The translations under genes were made by a program, and so were the position numbers. From HXMU1428-3 sp965215715 (lineage in GTDB: Bacteria; Pseudomonadota; Alphaproteobacteria; Rhizobiales; HXMU1428-3), in NCBI GenBank assembly GCA_965215715.1, contig OZ244129.1, positions 372,001 to 436,000 on the forward strand: a DNA stretch of 64,000 bases, given 5' to 3'. Numbering within the stretch: position 1 is the first letter of the stretch; the number at the start of each line of letters is the position of its first letter. The notes beneath the pieces are model-generated. The model made no database searches. It saw nothing but the letters and a program-made list of their open reading frames with translations, and was not told the origin of the DNA. Positions 1 to 8,473 of the stretch are shown here, piece after piece.

Positions 1-1
1 A

Positions 2-2464
2 GAGTTTTATGGGCGTTTGCCTGGCAGTGGCCGGCTTAATGTTACCGGGGCTTTTGCTGCCAAGCATCCAAGACAATTTGATGGCAAGCTTTTTTTGCGG
101 GGTTTGCAATTTGAACAATTTTTAAAATGGGCCGCTCCTGAACTATCTGATCAGGAGAAATCAGTTAAGGGCAAATATATGCTCTCTAGCGTGGTGAGTG
201 TGAGCGATAATGGCTTTGCTCTTTATGATGCCTTTGCCGATTTGGGTGGAACGAGCGTGCGCGGCCAGTTCATTCATGAGAATTTGGAAAACAAAATCCG
301 GAATCGTTTGAGCTTGAACGCTCATGAAGTGGTGTTGGAAGATTTGCTGGGGGAGACTGTTTCAATTCATGACTATCAAAAGGCGTTAAAGGCAGCCCTT
401 TCTTTGGCAGGGGATATATCCCAAAACAAGGAGGATGTGTCTGAGGTTGAGTTTTTAGTCGATCGGTTAGTGTTTTCTGACTCTTTACAAAAGGATGTTT
501 CGCTAGTGTGGCGGGCTAGCGCGCAAGGGTCCGGGTTGGTGTCTTTGTCTATGGTGAGTGCACAAGGCTTGCAGTTTTCTTTTGATGATGATGCAGGGCA
601 AAACAGCGCTGAGCGTTTTGTGGTTCAAGGGACCAGTAAGGAAGCTGTGCGCGAATTGATTGGGTTAAGTGGTTTTCAAACGGGAAAAGACCAGCTGATC
701 AATGGGCAATTAATAGAGCGGGTCTTGCCGTTTCGTATGGCGGTTCAGCGCCACCGCGTGGAAGGGGCGATGCAATATCGTTTTGATGGGGTGTTGGCAG
801 GGAGTGATACAGCCTTTTCTGTTTTGGTGCCTGAGACCGAAGATGAGGCTTTGCCAGTGACTATTTTTGGGGGTATGGAGAATAACGATGGAACGGCTTT
901 AATTGCAAATTTACTGCCCTTTCAATTGGGACGTAGCTCTGTGATGAATGGGGCTCATGAGGTGAGTAAGCAGGAAAAGGGAACGTTGAGTTTTTCTGCC
1001 AAAGGGTCTTTGCAAAAAGGGTTTAAGGGGCAATTTAACTTTGAGCAGAAGGGGCTGTTGGTTAATTATGATGGCGCGGTTGGATTGGGATCTACCCAGT
1101 TTGCCTCTGACGGGGTTTTGAGCTTGTCAGGCCAAGAGAGCGGGACGGTTCTTGATTTGCTTGGGTTTAAAGGCCTTCGGCTTGGCGGGCAACAAAAAGA
1201 GCCCCTTTCTGCTAAGATGACTTTTTCCCAAACGGATGATGGCTATGCGCTTTCTGATTTAAGAATGGCGATTGGGGCGACCCAGATTAAGGGTGCTGGT
1301 TTAATGGGTGTGAAGGAGGGGGGGAAGACCAATCAGCTGGCCCTGGCAACCACCCGGTTAGATTTTCAAACATTGCTAACACCCTTGCAAAGCGGTGAAG
1401 AACAGGGGCGCCAAGATAAGAAGGTTTGGTCCTTAAAACCGTTTTCTCACAAAACAAAGACAGATTTTGATGTCGGTGATGAAGGGCAAGACGCACAAAG
1501 TTCTTTTTCAATCCGAGTTGAAGAGTTGCGCTTAACAGACCAATTAAGCCTTCGTGATGCGTTGGTGGTTTGGCGCGTGCAAGGGGACCGTATTGAGCTT
1601 AGCAAATTAAGCGGCAAAAGCCTTGGGGGTGAATTTTTAGCCAGTGGTGTGATGCGCCCTGTTGATAATGGTTATAGTTTTAATGGGGTGGCCAATTTAA
1701 AGGATGCTCAACTAGAGGCGATCGGCGCACGTGATGAAGTGAATTTGGGTGTTGGGCAATTTTCTATGAATTTGTCTATGAGTGGGGCTGGTAAAAGTGT
1801 GCATGACTTGGTTTCCAATTTGGTAGGTGAGGGCTCCATTCAAATTAAAGATGGCACGCTGCGCCAATTAAGCCCGAAACAAGTGGGGCGTTTGGCAGTT
1901 AATTATTTAAATGGGGAACAACAAGACCGGGCAAATTTAAAACAGGCTTTGACCGATGAGATTGATAGGGCTGAGGCGCTGTCTTTGGGGTCTTTTGATT
2001 TAGGGCTTCAGTTGATTGATGGCACCATTAAATTAAAACAATCTGATTTAGGGGTGCGCCCTGGGGTTATCGGGGTTGAGGCGGCTTTGGTGCTGGATGA
2101 TTTGAGTTGGTCTGGGGATTGGACCATCCAAGCAAAAGGGCGCGGCGTATTGGCCAGTGTGCCACCGGTTGTGCGCCGCATGCGTGGCAAGCTAGATTCT
2201 GATGATGCAATGGTGGCTGAGTTGGATATGAGTGATTTTGAGCGCCATCTGGATTTGAAATATAAAGAAAAAGAATTGCAAGCTTTGGAAAAAGCGCGCA
2301 TTGAGCGCGAGGCTTTGCGTTTGGCCGAAGAGCGGCGCCGGGCTGAGGAAGAGCTTAAGCGCATAGAGGCAGAAAAGGCTAAGTTAAAAGCGGAAAAGAA
2401 GAAGCTTGAGGATAGTTTTTCCAATGACCTGGATTGGTCGGAGTTGCCTGATTTGGTGCCTTAG
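2..2464 (+). CDS. AsmA-like family protein, 5'-truncated by the window edge
   Basis: The reading frame is open to the left window edge, so the true start lies outside. The visible 820 or so residues are repetitive beta-rich sequence typical of AsmA/DUF3971-type envelope proteins, which form long hydrophobic grooves or assist outer-membrane biogenesis. The stretch around residues 580-630 (SMNLSMSGAGKSVHDLVSNL followed by GxGSIxIKDGTLRQLS) is the characteristic C-terminal AsmA_2-like segment. The last ~70 residues (after about 2250) are a highly charged Glu/Lys/Arg-rich coiled coil, ending in a short acidic tail. The N-terminal membrane anchor expected for this family would be in the missing part. 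The gene is followed 20 bases later by a long palindromic repeat. Family is inferred from pattern; the exact substrate cannot be stated. Confidence 0.75.
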   Translation, partial: EFYGRLPGSGRLNVTGAFAAKHPRQFDGKLFLRGLQFEQFLKWAAPELSDQEKSVKGKYMLSSVVSVSDNGFALYDAFADLGGTSVRGQFIHENLENKIRNRLSLNAHEVVLEDLLGETVSIHDYQKALKAALSLAGDISQNKEDVSEVEFLVDRLVFSDSLQKDVSLVWRASAQGSGLVSLSMVSAQGLQFSFDDDAGQNSAERFVVQGTSKEAVRELIGLSGFQTGKDQLINGQLIERVLPFRMAVQRHRVEGAMQYRFDGVLAGSDTAFSVLVPETEDEALPVTIFGGMENNDGTALIANLLPFQLGRSSVMNGAHEVSKQEKGTLSFSAKGSLQKGFKGQFNFEQKGLLVNYDGAVGLGSTQFASDGVLSLSGQESGTVLDLLGFKGLRLGGQQKEPLSAKMTFSQTDDGYALSDLRMAIGATQIKGAGLMGVKEGGKTNQLALATTRLDFQTLLTPLQSGEEQGRQDKKVWSLKPFSHKTKTDFDVGDEGQDAQSSFSIRVEELRLTDQLSLRDALVVWRVQGDRIELSKLSGKSLGGEFLASGVMRPVDNGYSFNGVANLKDAQLEAIGARDEVNLGVGQFSMNLSMSGAGKSVHDLVSNLVGEGSIQIKDGTLRQLSPKQVGRLAVNYLNGEQQDRANLKQALTDEIDRAEALSLGSFDLGLQLIDGTIKLKQSDLGVRPGVIGVEAALVLDDLSWSGDWTIQAKGRGVLASVPPVVRRMRGKLDSDDAMVAELDMSDFERHLDLKYKEKELQALEKARIEREALRLAEERRRAEEELKRIEAEKAKLKAEKKKLEDSFSNDLDWSELPDLVP

Positions 2465-2483
2465 AGGGACAGGTGTTTGTGGC

Positions 2484-2608
2484 TTTCCTTAATTTTCATG
2501 ATAAGACTTTGGCATTTTAGGTCCTCATGTCAAGGGTATACGAAGCGTTGCACGCCCTTGACATGAGGACCTAAAATGCAAAAATCTCACCATGAAAATT
2601 AAGGGAAA
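2484..2608 (+). repeat. Long imperfect palindrome, copy 1 of a dispersed family
   Basis: Outer arm (left 2484-2499, right 2592-2608) pairs except for one bulged base. A 12-bp segment with four mismatches follows. The perfect 25-bp inner stem is 2512-2536 with 2555-2579, closing an 18-base loop. Inner stem architecture is GCATTTTA, eight variable bases (GGTCCTCA, 2520-2527), TGTCAAGG; the opposite arm has the exact complement of the variable block (2564-2571). It lies 20 bases after the AsmA-like stop, between convergent genes. There is no T-tract after the stem, so a simple intrinsic terminator is unlikely. Confidence 0.9.
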
Positions 2609-2647
2609 ATCTTGGGTGCCCCAGAAGTATATGTGCTTGTAAATCGA

Positions 2648-2884
2648 TTACAAATCCCGCCTTTCCTCAAAATGCTTTTGGTAAAAGTCGAGAATGTACA
2701 GGCGAATGGCGCTTGAAAGGCCGGCTTCGCCGCGGTCTTTATCGATTTCTTCTACAACTTGCGAGACGGATTTGGATTGCTTGGCGGAAATGGTGCGCAA
2801 GGCTTGCCAAAACGCGTCTTCTAGCGAAATAGAGGTCCGGTGCCCCTTTAGGGTAAGGGACCTTTTTTTAGGAATGTCTGCCAT
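2648..2884 (-). CDS. Ribbon-helix-helix domain protein (RHH_4 type)
   Basis: A 78-residue protein. Residues 8-55 fit the RHH_4 pattern: a beta strand (RSLTLKGHRTSISLE), then two helices with the motif FWQALRTISAKQSKSVSQVV. Such proteins are small DNA-binding repressors, or close relatives of arylsulfate-regulatory proteins, and are frequently found beside fumC in alphaproteobacteria. The start lies 19 bases after the fumC stop on the same strand, so it is probably co-transcribed with fumC. No partner toxin gene is adjacent, which argues against an antitoxin role. The regulated target is not evident. Confidence 0.75.
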   Translation of the reverse strand: MADIPKKRSLTLKGHRTSISLEDAFWQALRTISAKQSKSVSQVVEEIDKDRGEAGLSSAIRLYILDFYQKHFEERRDL

Positions 2885-2903
2885 AAATTTTTACAAAAAT
2901 ACT

Positions 2904-4295
2904 TTATGCTTTGGGGCCAATCATGTCTTGCGGGCGCACTGCGGCGTCAAATTCTTCTGCTGTGACATAGCCTAAATTTAATGCCTCTTGTTTTAAGGTG
3001 GTGCCGTTTTTATGGGCCGTTTTGGCTATTTCTGTCGCTTTGTCATAGCCAATTGTGGGCGCCAGTGCTGTCACCAGCATAAGAGAGCGTTCCATGAGCG
3101 CATTAATCTGGTCTTGGTTGGGTTCAATGCCAACTACGCAATTGTCTGTAAAGGAGACGCTGGCTTGGCTGATGAGCGTGATTGATTGTAAAAGATTATA
3201 AGCCAAGACAGGTTTGAAGACATTTAATTCAAAATGGCCTTGTGCGCCCGCGACCGTAATGGTGGTGTGGTTGCCCATGATTTGGGCTGCAACCATGGTT
3301 ATGGCCTCGCATTGGGTGGGGTTGACCTTACCGGGCATGATGGAAGACCCTGGCTCGTTGGCGGGCAATGATAATTCTCCCAATCCTGAGCGCGGGCCAG
3401 AGCCTAGCAAGCGAATGTCATTGGCAATTTTGTTCAGGCTTACCGCGATTGTGTTCAGCGCACCTGACATCTCCACAAAAGCATCATGGGCGGCCAAAGC
3501 CTCAAACTTGTTAGGAGCTGTAATGAAATTTAGGTCTGTGATCTTGCTTACATGGTCTGCAAAGGTTTGGGCAAATTCAGGCTTGGTGTTTAGGCCTGTG
3601 CCAACAGCTGTGCCGCCTTGAGCAAGCGCTTTAAGGCGCGGTAATGCGGTTTTGACCCGGTCTATGCCATTGGCTATTTGGACCGTATAGCCAGAAAATT
3701 CTTGGCCCAGGGTGAGCGGCGTTGCGTCTTGGCAATGGGTGCGCCCAATTTTGATGATATCATTCCACTTGTTGGCCTTTTCATCCAAGGCTTTGTGTAA
3801 ATGCTCTAGCGCTGGGATGAGTTCATGATGAATTTGCTCAACGGCAGCGATGTGCATGGCAGTCGGGAACGTGTCGTTTGAGCTTTGTGCGCGGTTAACA
3901 TGATCGTTAGGGTGAACGGGCTCTTTTGAGCCTATGGTGCCGCCTAAAATTTCTATGGCCCGGTTTGCAATCACTTCATTGGCGTTCATGTTGCTTTGGG
4001 TGCCAGAACCTGTTTGCCAGACAACAAGCGGGAAGTGATCGTTGAGTTTGCCGTTGATCACATCGTCCGCAGCCTCAGAGATCGCATCTGCTAAGTTGCT
4101 TTCAAGATTATCTAGATCTGTGTTGGTCAGAGCGGCGGCTTTTTTAACAATGCCAAGGGCACGAATAAGGGCAGGTGGCATGGTTTCAATGCCGATTTTA
4201 AAATTGCCTAAGGAGCGTTGGGTTTGGGCTCCCCAATATTTATCGCTGGGGACTTCTAAGGGGCCAAAGCTATCTGTTTCCGTGCGTGTTGACAC
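2904..4295 (-). CDS. fumC: Class II fumarate hydratase
   Basis: Catalyses reversible hydration of fumarate to malate in the citric acid cycle, as a cytosolic homotetramer. The fumarase/aspartase signature GSSIMPGKVNP is at about residues 315-325, and the conserved GSGTQSNMNANE and GRTHCQDATP blocks are present. I place the start at the GTG at 4295-4293: a strong AAGGAG lies seven bases upstream and the product then begins VSTRTETDSFGP, like other fumarases. A TTG six codons further upstream overlaps that ribosome-binding site and is unlikely. Length 463 residues is normal. A ribbon-helix-helix gene follows closely. Confidence 0.96.
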   Translation of the reverse strand: MSTRTETDSFGPLEVPSDKYWGAQTQRSLGNFKIGIETMPPALIRALGIVKKAAALTNTDLDNLESNLADAISEAADDVINGKLNDHFPLVVWQTGSGTQSNMNANEVIANRAIEILGGTIGSKEPVHPNDHVNRAQSSNDTFPTAMHIAAVEQIHHELIPALEHLHKALDEKANKWNDIIKIGRTHCQDATPLTLGQEFSGYTVQIANGIDRVKTALPRLKALAQGGTAVGTGLNTKPEFAQTFADHVSKITDLNFITAPNKFEALAAHDAFVEMSGALNTIAVSLNKIANDIRLLGSGPRSGLGELSLPANEPGSSIMPGKVNPTQCEAITMVAAQIMGNHTTITVAGAQGHFELNVFKPVLAYNLLQSITLISQASVSFTDNCVVGIEPNQDQINALMERSLMLVTALAPTIGYDKATEIAKTAHKNGTTLKQEALNLGYVTAEEFDAAVRPQDMIGPKA

Positions 4296-4475
4296 AAGCC
4301 ATCTCCTTACCAAAATTTATTTAGAGCATTTTGCAAAGTAATGTACTCATTGCTTGTTGATTTGCAAAGGTGAGTAATGGGGATTATTGGATCTTTTATT
4401 TGGGTCTTTAGAGTAAGTTTTTGTTTTTTATATTTTTAAATTAAGACCTGTGCAGACTTGTTTTGGGGCCAACTT

Positions 4476-5717
4476 TTAAAAATGCTGGCCACCAAAGCGG
4501 GCAGGTGAGGGGCGAATGACTTTATTGCTAAAGTTTTGAACCTCTAGAATGGCAAAGCGGCGCTCTGATAAGCCATTTGCTTTCAGCCGAAACAAACCGT
4601 CAACGCCAGCAAAGCCGCCTGTTTGGGTTAAATGGGCAGCGGTGAAGCGTTGTCCGGCTGGGTATTTGGCAAATGTGGAGGCCAGGCTCACAGCATCATA
4701 AGACAGTGTGGTGATGCGGGTGGGGATGGTGCCATAGGTTTGGGTGTAGCGCTGTTTATATTTGTTCCACAGGGTTGGGTCAGCCGCTGGAAACCAGCCG
4801 CCGCGCAAGGGGGCTTGGCTGCCAATGGTGGCAAAATCCCAGCGTGAGGAGCCAAGCACTTGCACCTTTTTCGGGTCAATTTCGTGATAGGGCAAAAGGG
4901 TGGCCAATTGGGGTAGATATTTTTGCCCTGCTGGCAAGAACAGCGCGTCAGCCCCGCCTTGTTTGATTTGCTTGGCCAATGGTTTGGCCGCTTTTACCAG
5001 ACCATCTGAATCTTTTGGATATGTTGCCAGCGCAACCACTTGGCCACCATGAGCGGCAACGGCGTTGCGAAACGAGGCTTGGGCAATTTGGCCATATTGA
5101 TCTTGGGGCAGGTAAGCGGCAAAGCGGCGCTTGCCTTGAGAAATGGCATAAGAAACGATGCTGGAGACATCATGTCCGGCTAAAAAACTTAACAGATACA
5201 CCCCATTGCCCGCCACGCTTTGGTCTGAGGAAAAGGCGATCATTGGGATATTGGCTTGTTGGGTTTTGGGGGCTGCTGCCCGCACAGAGGTAGAAAATAG
5301 CGGCCCTAGAACAATTTCAGCCCCTTCTTGAATGGCTGCCGAGGCGGCAAGGCTGGCGCCTTCAGGCGTGCCTTTGGTGTCTTTGGCGATCAATTCTATG
5401 TTGGGGTTGTCGGCTTCAAACAAAGCCAGTTCGGCAGCTTGCTTCATTTGTTTGGCAATTTCGCCAGAGCGCCCTTGAGCTGATAGGGGCAGGAGCAAGG
5501 CGATGCGCATTTTGCCGCCATTTAAGGCATTTTGAGAAACATCAGTTTCCGGAGTGCCTGTAAGTGTGGTGTTATTTAAACCTAATCCACCGCCGCCTGA
5601 ACAGCTTGCCAAGACCAAAATGGTTGCTAGTTGTGCAAAGGCTATGGCGAATAAGCGGCATTGTTTGAACAATGTGACTTGTTTAAAGCTTTCTAGAATG
5701 GTTTTGGCTCCCAGCAT
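4476..5717 (-). CDS. Penicillin-binding protein activator, LpoA/LppC-like lipoprotein
   Basis: A 413-residue exported protein with a lipobox (LVLASC, Cys about residue 39) preceded by a hydrophobic segment, so probably a lipoprotein. The rest is a periplasmic-binding-protein type I fold (Peripla_BP_6): MRIALLLPLSAQGRSGEIA, IVLGPLFSTSVRAAAP and LSYDAVSLASTFA are visible landmarks. In enterobacteria LpoA activates the bifunctional peptidoglycan synthase PBP1a; the alphaproteobacterial homologues are usually annotated by this similarity. It is divergent from rsmI, an arrangement conserved in many alphaproteobacteria. The ligand or partner is not shown by sequence. Confidence 0.85.
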   Translation of the reverse strand: MLGAKTILESFKQVTLFKQCRLFAIAFAQLATILVLASCSGGGGLGLNNTTLTGTPETDVSQNALNGGKMRIALLLPLSAQGRSGEIAKQMKQAAELALFEADNPNIELIAKDTKGTPEGASLAASAAIQEGAEIVLGPLFSTSVRAAAPKTQQANIPMIAFSSDQSVAGNGVYLLSFLAGHDVSSIVSYAISQGKRRFAAYLPQDQYGQIAQASFRNAVAAHGGQVVALATYPKDSDGLVKAAKPLAKQIKQGGADALFLPAGQKYLPQLATLLPYHEIDPKKVQVLGSSRWDFATIGSQAPLRGGWFPAADPTLWNKYKQRYTQTYGTIPTRITTLSYDAVSLASTFAKYPAGQRFTAAHLTQTGGFAGVDGLFRLKANGLSERRFAILEVQNFSNKVIRPSPARFGGQHF

Positions 5718-6067
5718 GATGTTTTGCTCAATTCTTTTTTCTTGCGCTTTAGAATGCCCACCAGCATCCGCGCTATATCTTTATGCTTAAAAGTTTTGCC
5801 AGCACGTTTGTTAAACGATGCTTCTTGTGCTTATCGTTATTTGTGCTTCTTATATAAGGCTTTAACAGCTTAAGCTAAAAATGAAGTGTGGCCTTATCAT
5901 GGATTTGTTAGCTATTTTTACCACTTGGGGGGGATTCGTCAAAAGAATGCTAAGGTTCAGTTGGGGATTGTTGCTTTTTTGCTTAACGAATGTGGTATGA
6001 AAAACGCAAATTGGGCCTTAAAAATTGATTTTATCACGCTTATTTTAGACGATTAGGACAAGGGCAT
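5718..6067. other. Divergent intergenic region between the PBP-activator gene and rsmI
   Basis: 350 bases that must carry promoters for both divergent genes. I see only a short palindrome AGCTTAAGCT near 5869 and AT-rich stretches. No RNA gene or long repeat is visible. Confidence 0.5.
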
Positions 6068-6988
6068 ATGGAGCAAGATCGTGTTGATCTGCCTCGTTTA
6101 ACGGCAAAAATGAATGAGGTTTTGACCTCGCTTGTAACAACGCCGCTTGCCCCCCAGCTTTATTTGGTGGCGACCCCGATTGGGCATTTGGGGGATATAA
6201 GCTTGCGCGCGCTGGCAACCTTGGCGCGGGTTGATAAGCTGGCAGTGGAAGACACGCGCCGGTCTGGCACGTTATTACAGCATTTCGGGCTTTCAACGCC
6301 GATGATGGCCTATCACGATCACAATGGGGCGCAGATGCGCCCGCAAATCGTTTCCCTGATTAAAGAAGGGCACTCTGTGGCCTTGATTAGTGATGCGGGC
6401 ACACCGTTGATCTCTGACCCTGGCTATAAGCTGGCCAAAGAGGTGCGGGCCGCCGGGCTTGAGGTGGAAGTGGTGCCTGGGCCCAGTGCAGTGATGGCTG
6501 GTTTGTCACTTTCTGGTTTGCCAACGGACCGGTTTTTGTTTGAAGGGTTTTTGCCAGCCAAACAGCAAGCGCGGCGGCGCCAGCTAGAGGCTTTGCAAGG
6601 GATTAACGCCAGCTTGGTGTTTTTTGAAACTGTGAAACGGATTCCGGCGGTTTTGCAAGATATGGTTGAGGTGTTGGGAGACCGGCCGGTGGCTCTGTGC
6701 CGGGAATTGACCAAGATGCATCAAGAAGTGATTGAAGGCACGATGTTGCAAGTTCTGGCTGTGTTGAAAGAGCGGGACCTTAAAGGTGAGTTGGTTGTGA
6801 TTGTTGGACCGCCTGAGCGGGGCGAGGTGAGTGATGAGGAGATTGAGCGCGCGCTTGAAGCCCATGTTGCAAACGGGGCGAGCATGAAAGATAGCGTGGG
6901 ACTGGTGGTTGAAGCGATGGATGTGCCCAAACGGCGGGTTTATGATTTGTCTGTTGGGCTGAAAAAACGGCTTGAGGGATCTGCTTGA
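6068..6988 (+). CDS. rsmI: 16S rRNA (cytidine1402-2'-O)-methyltransferase RsmI
   Basis: Methylates the 2'-O of C1402 in the decoding centre of 16S rRNA using S-adenosylmethionine. The tetrapyrrole-methylase fold is recognisable from LYLVATPIGHLGDISLRAL near residue 34, the VEDTRRSG block, SDAGTPLISDPG and VPGPSAVMAGLSLSGLP. Length 306 residues is slightly above the usual ~285 because of a short N-terminal extension. AAGGG precedes the ATG. It overlaps yraN at TGATG and is divergent from the PBP-activator gene. Confidence 0.95.
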   Translation: MEQDRVDLPRLTAKMNEVLTSLVTTPLAPQLYLVATPIGHLGDISLRALATLARVDKLAVEDTRRSGTLLQHFGLSTPMMAYHDHNGAQMRPQIVSLIKEGHSVALISDAGTPLISDPGYKLAKEVRAAGLEVEVVPGPSAVMAGLSLSGLPTDRFLFEGFLPAKQQARRRQLEALQGINASLVFFETVKRIPAVLQDMVEVLGDRPVALCRELTKMHQEVIEGTMLQVLAVLKERDLKGELVVIVGPPERGEVSDEEIERALEAHVANGASMKDSVGLVVEAMDVPKRRVYDLSVGLKKRLEGSA

Positions 6989-7362
6989 TGGGGCAGGGGG
7001 GGCGCCAAAAGCATTATCGCGCTGGGCTGTGGGCGGAACGGGTTGCTGGTGTTTATTTGTCTTGCAAGGGCTATCGGATTTTAGCGCGGCGTTATAAAAG
7101 CCCTGTGGGGGAAATTGATTTGATTGCCAAGCGCTCTGGGCGTATTGGGTTTGTTGAAGTTAAGTATCGTCAAAACCTGGAACAGGCAGCGTTTTCAATT
7201 ACAGAATTCCAGAAAACAAGGATTGTGCAAGCGGCTAAATTTTGGCTTAGTCAAAATAGCCAAGAGTCTTATGAAGAGTTGTCGTTTGATGCGGTGTTAC
7301 TCGCCCCTTGGGCGTTGCCCCAGCATATTCAAAATGCTTTTGAAGATCGTGGTGGCTGGTGA
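6988..7362 (+). CDS. yraN: YraN/UPF0102 family nuclease-like protein
   Basis: A 124-residue protein of the UPF0102 family, which has a restriction-endonuclease-like fold. The family core GEIDLIAKRSGRIGFVEVKYR (with E, D and ExK of the nuclease-like site) is at about residues 34-54, and the N-terminal AGLWAERVAGVYL and the FDAVLL near residue 95 fit. The ATG start overlaps the rsmI stop by one base, indicating translational coupling. Cellular function is not established. The stop is followed immediately by a long palindromic repeat. Confidence 0.92.
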   Translation: MGQGGRQKHYRAGLWAERVAGVYLSCKGYRILARRYKSPVGEIDLIAKRSGRIGFVEVKYRQNLEQAAFSITEFQKTRIVQAAKFWLSQNSQESYEELSFDAVLLAPWALPQHIQNAFEDRGGW

Positions 7363-7486
7363 GTGCCTTAAACCTCATGGTTAGACTTTTGCATTTTAAA
7401 ATCATTTGTCAAGGACGCGGAGCGCAAGTGAAATCCTTGACAAATGATTTTAAAATGCAAACTTCTCACCATGAGGTTTAAGGCAC
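7363..7486 (+). repeat. Long imperfect palindrome, copy 2 of the dispersed family
   Basis: Starts on the base after the yraN stop. The outer arms (GTGCCTTAAACCTCAT, 7363-7378, with 7471-7486) pair perfectly. A 12-bp segment with three mismatches follows. The 25-bp inner stem (7391-7415 with 7434-7458) is perfect and closes an 18-base loop. The variable block is AAATCATT (7399-7406), complementary to 7443-7450. Outer arm sequence also differs from copies 1 and 3, again with matching changes on both sides. Confidence 0.9.
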
Positions 7487-7530
7487 AGTGCAAACCTTCT
7501 TGTTATTTGAATAAAAGAAAAGAGAAAAAA

Positions 7531-8472
7531 ATGAGCTTAAAGACGGCGTTTCAAATGGATGATATTGCTGGGTTGCATATTGAAGGGGATTCGACCTTTG
7601 CTTTGATGCTAGAGGCGCAAAAAAGAGGCCATGAGATCTTTTATTATTTGCCTGATCAGCTGTCTTTTGTTGAGGGTAAGGTTGTGGCGCGCGGGTTTGA
7701 TGTGTCTGTTCAAGATGTTGCTGGGGATCATTTTACGCTGGGCAAATCTCGTTTTGTTGATTTGGTGGATATGGATGTGGTGCATCTGCGCCAGGATCCG
7801 CCGTTTGATATGAACTATATCACCACCACGCATTTGTTAGAGCGGGTGCACCCTGAAACGCTGGTGGTGAACAACCCGGCTGAGGTGCGCAATGCGCCTG
7901 AGAAATTGTTTGTGTTGAACTTTCCTGAGCTAACCGCGCCGACTTTAATCACGCGCTCAGAAGACGAAGTGATGGCGTTTCGCGAGGCCCACAAAGATAT
8001 CATTGTGAAGCCGCTTTATGGCAATGGCGGCGCTGGGGTTTTCAGGGTGCCGGCTGATGATACCAACCTTTCCTCCCTAATGGAGATGTTTAAAGCCACC
8101 ATGCGCGAGCCGTTTATTGTGCAGGCTTATTTGCCAGCTGTGCGCGCAGGCGACAAGCGGATTATTTTGGTGGATGGCGAACCGGTGGGCGCGATCAACC
8201 GGGTGCCAGCGGCCAATGAAACGCGCTCTAACATGCATGTGGGTGGGCGGCCAGAGCCGATTGAGCTTGATGCGCGCGATAAAGAAATTTGCGCGGCCAT
8301 TGGGCCCGAACTTGCCAAGCGCGGTTTGATCTTTGTGGGCATTGATGTGATTGGCGGCGTGTTGACGGAGATTAATGTGACCTCGCCAACGGGCATTCGG
8401 GAGGTGGCGAAATTTGGCGGGGCGGATATAGCCGCGTTGATTTGGGAGGCGATTGAGGGGAAGGTTGGGTGA
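7531..8472 (+). CDS. gshB: Glutathione synthase
   Basis: ATP-dependent ligation of gamma-glutamylcysteine and glycine, second step of glutathione synthesis, cytosolic. ATP-grasp features: the KPLYGNGGAGVFRV phosphate-binding loop near residue 155, FIVQAYLPAVRAGDKRIILVDGEPVGA, and the terminal GIDVIGGVLTEINVTSPTG metal-binding block. I choose the ATG at 7531 (MSLKTAFQMDD), giving 313 residues, the normal length. A longer reading frame starting at 7444 would lie partly inside the palindromic repeat and has no family similarity. The gene runs directly into the GFA-family gene. Confidence 0.95.
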   Translation: MSLKTAFQMDDIAGLHIEGDSTFALMLEAQKRGHEIFYYLPDQLSFVEGKVVARGFDVSVQDVAGDHFTLGKSRFVDLVDMDVVHLRQDPPFDMNYITTTHLLERVHPETLVVNNPAEVRNAPEKLFVLNFPELTAPTLITRSEDEVMAFREAHKDIIVKPLYGNGGAGVFRVPADDTNLSSLMEMFKATMREPFIVQAYLPAVRAGDKRIILVDGEPVGAINRVPAANETRSNMHVGGRPEPIELDARDKEICAAIGPELAKRGLIFVGIDVIGGVLTEINVTSPTGIREVAKFGGADIAALIWEAIEGKVG

Positions 8473-8473
8473 G

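Noticed and set aside
1287..2424. Antisense open frames opposite the AsmA-like gene
   Set aside because: Basic, low-complexity shadows of the coding strand without ribosome-binding sites.
2484..2608. Palindromic repeats as integron attC sites
   Set aside because: Location after stop codons and fixed mismatches are reminiscent, but the RYYYAAC/GTTRRRY core sites are absent and the adjacent genes are core genes, not cassettes.
2648..2884. Ribbon-helix-helix gene as an antitoxin
   Set aside because: No toxin gene adjacent; fits the stand-alone RHH_4 type found next to fumC.
7444..7530. Extended N-terminus of glutathione synthase
   Set aside because: The extra residues are encoded by the palindrome arm and are not family-like; MSLKTAF at 7531 gives the normal length.
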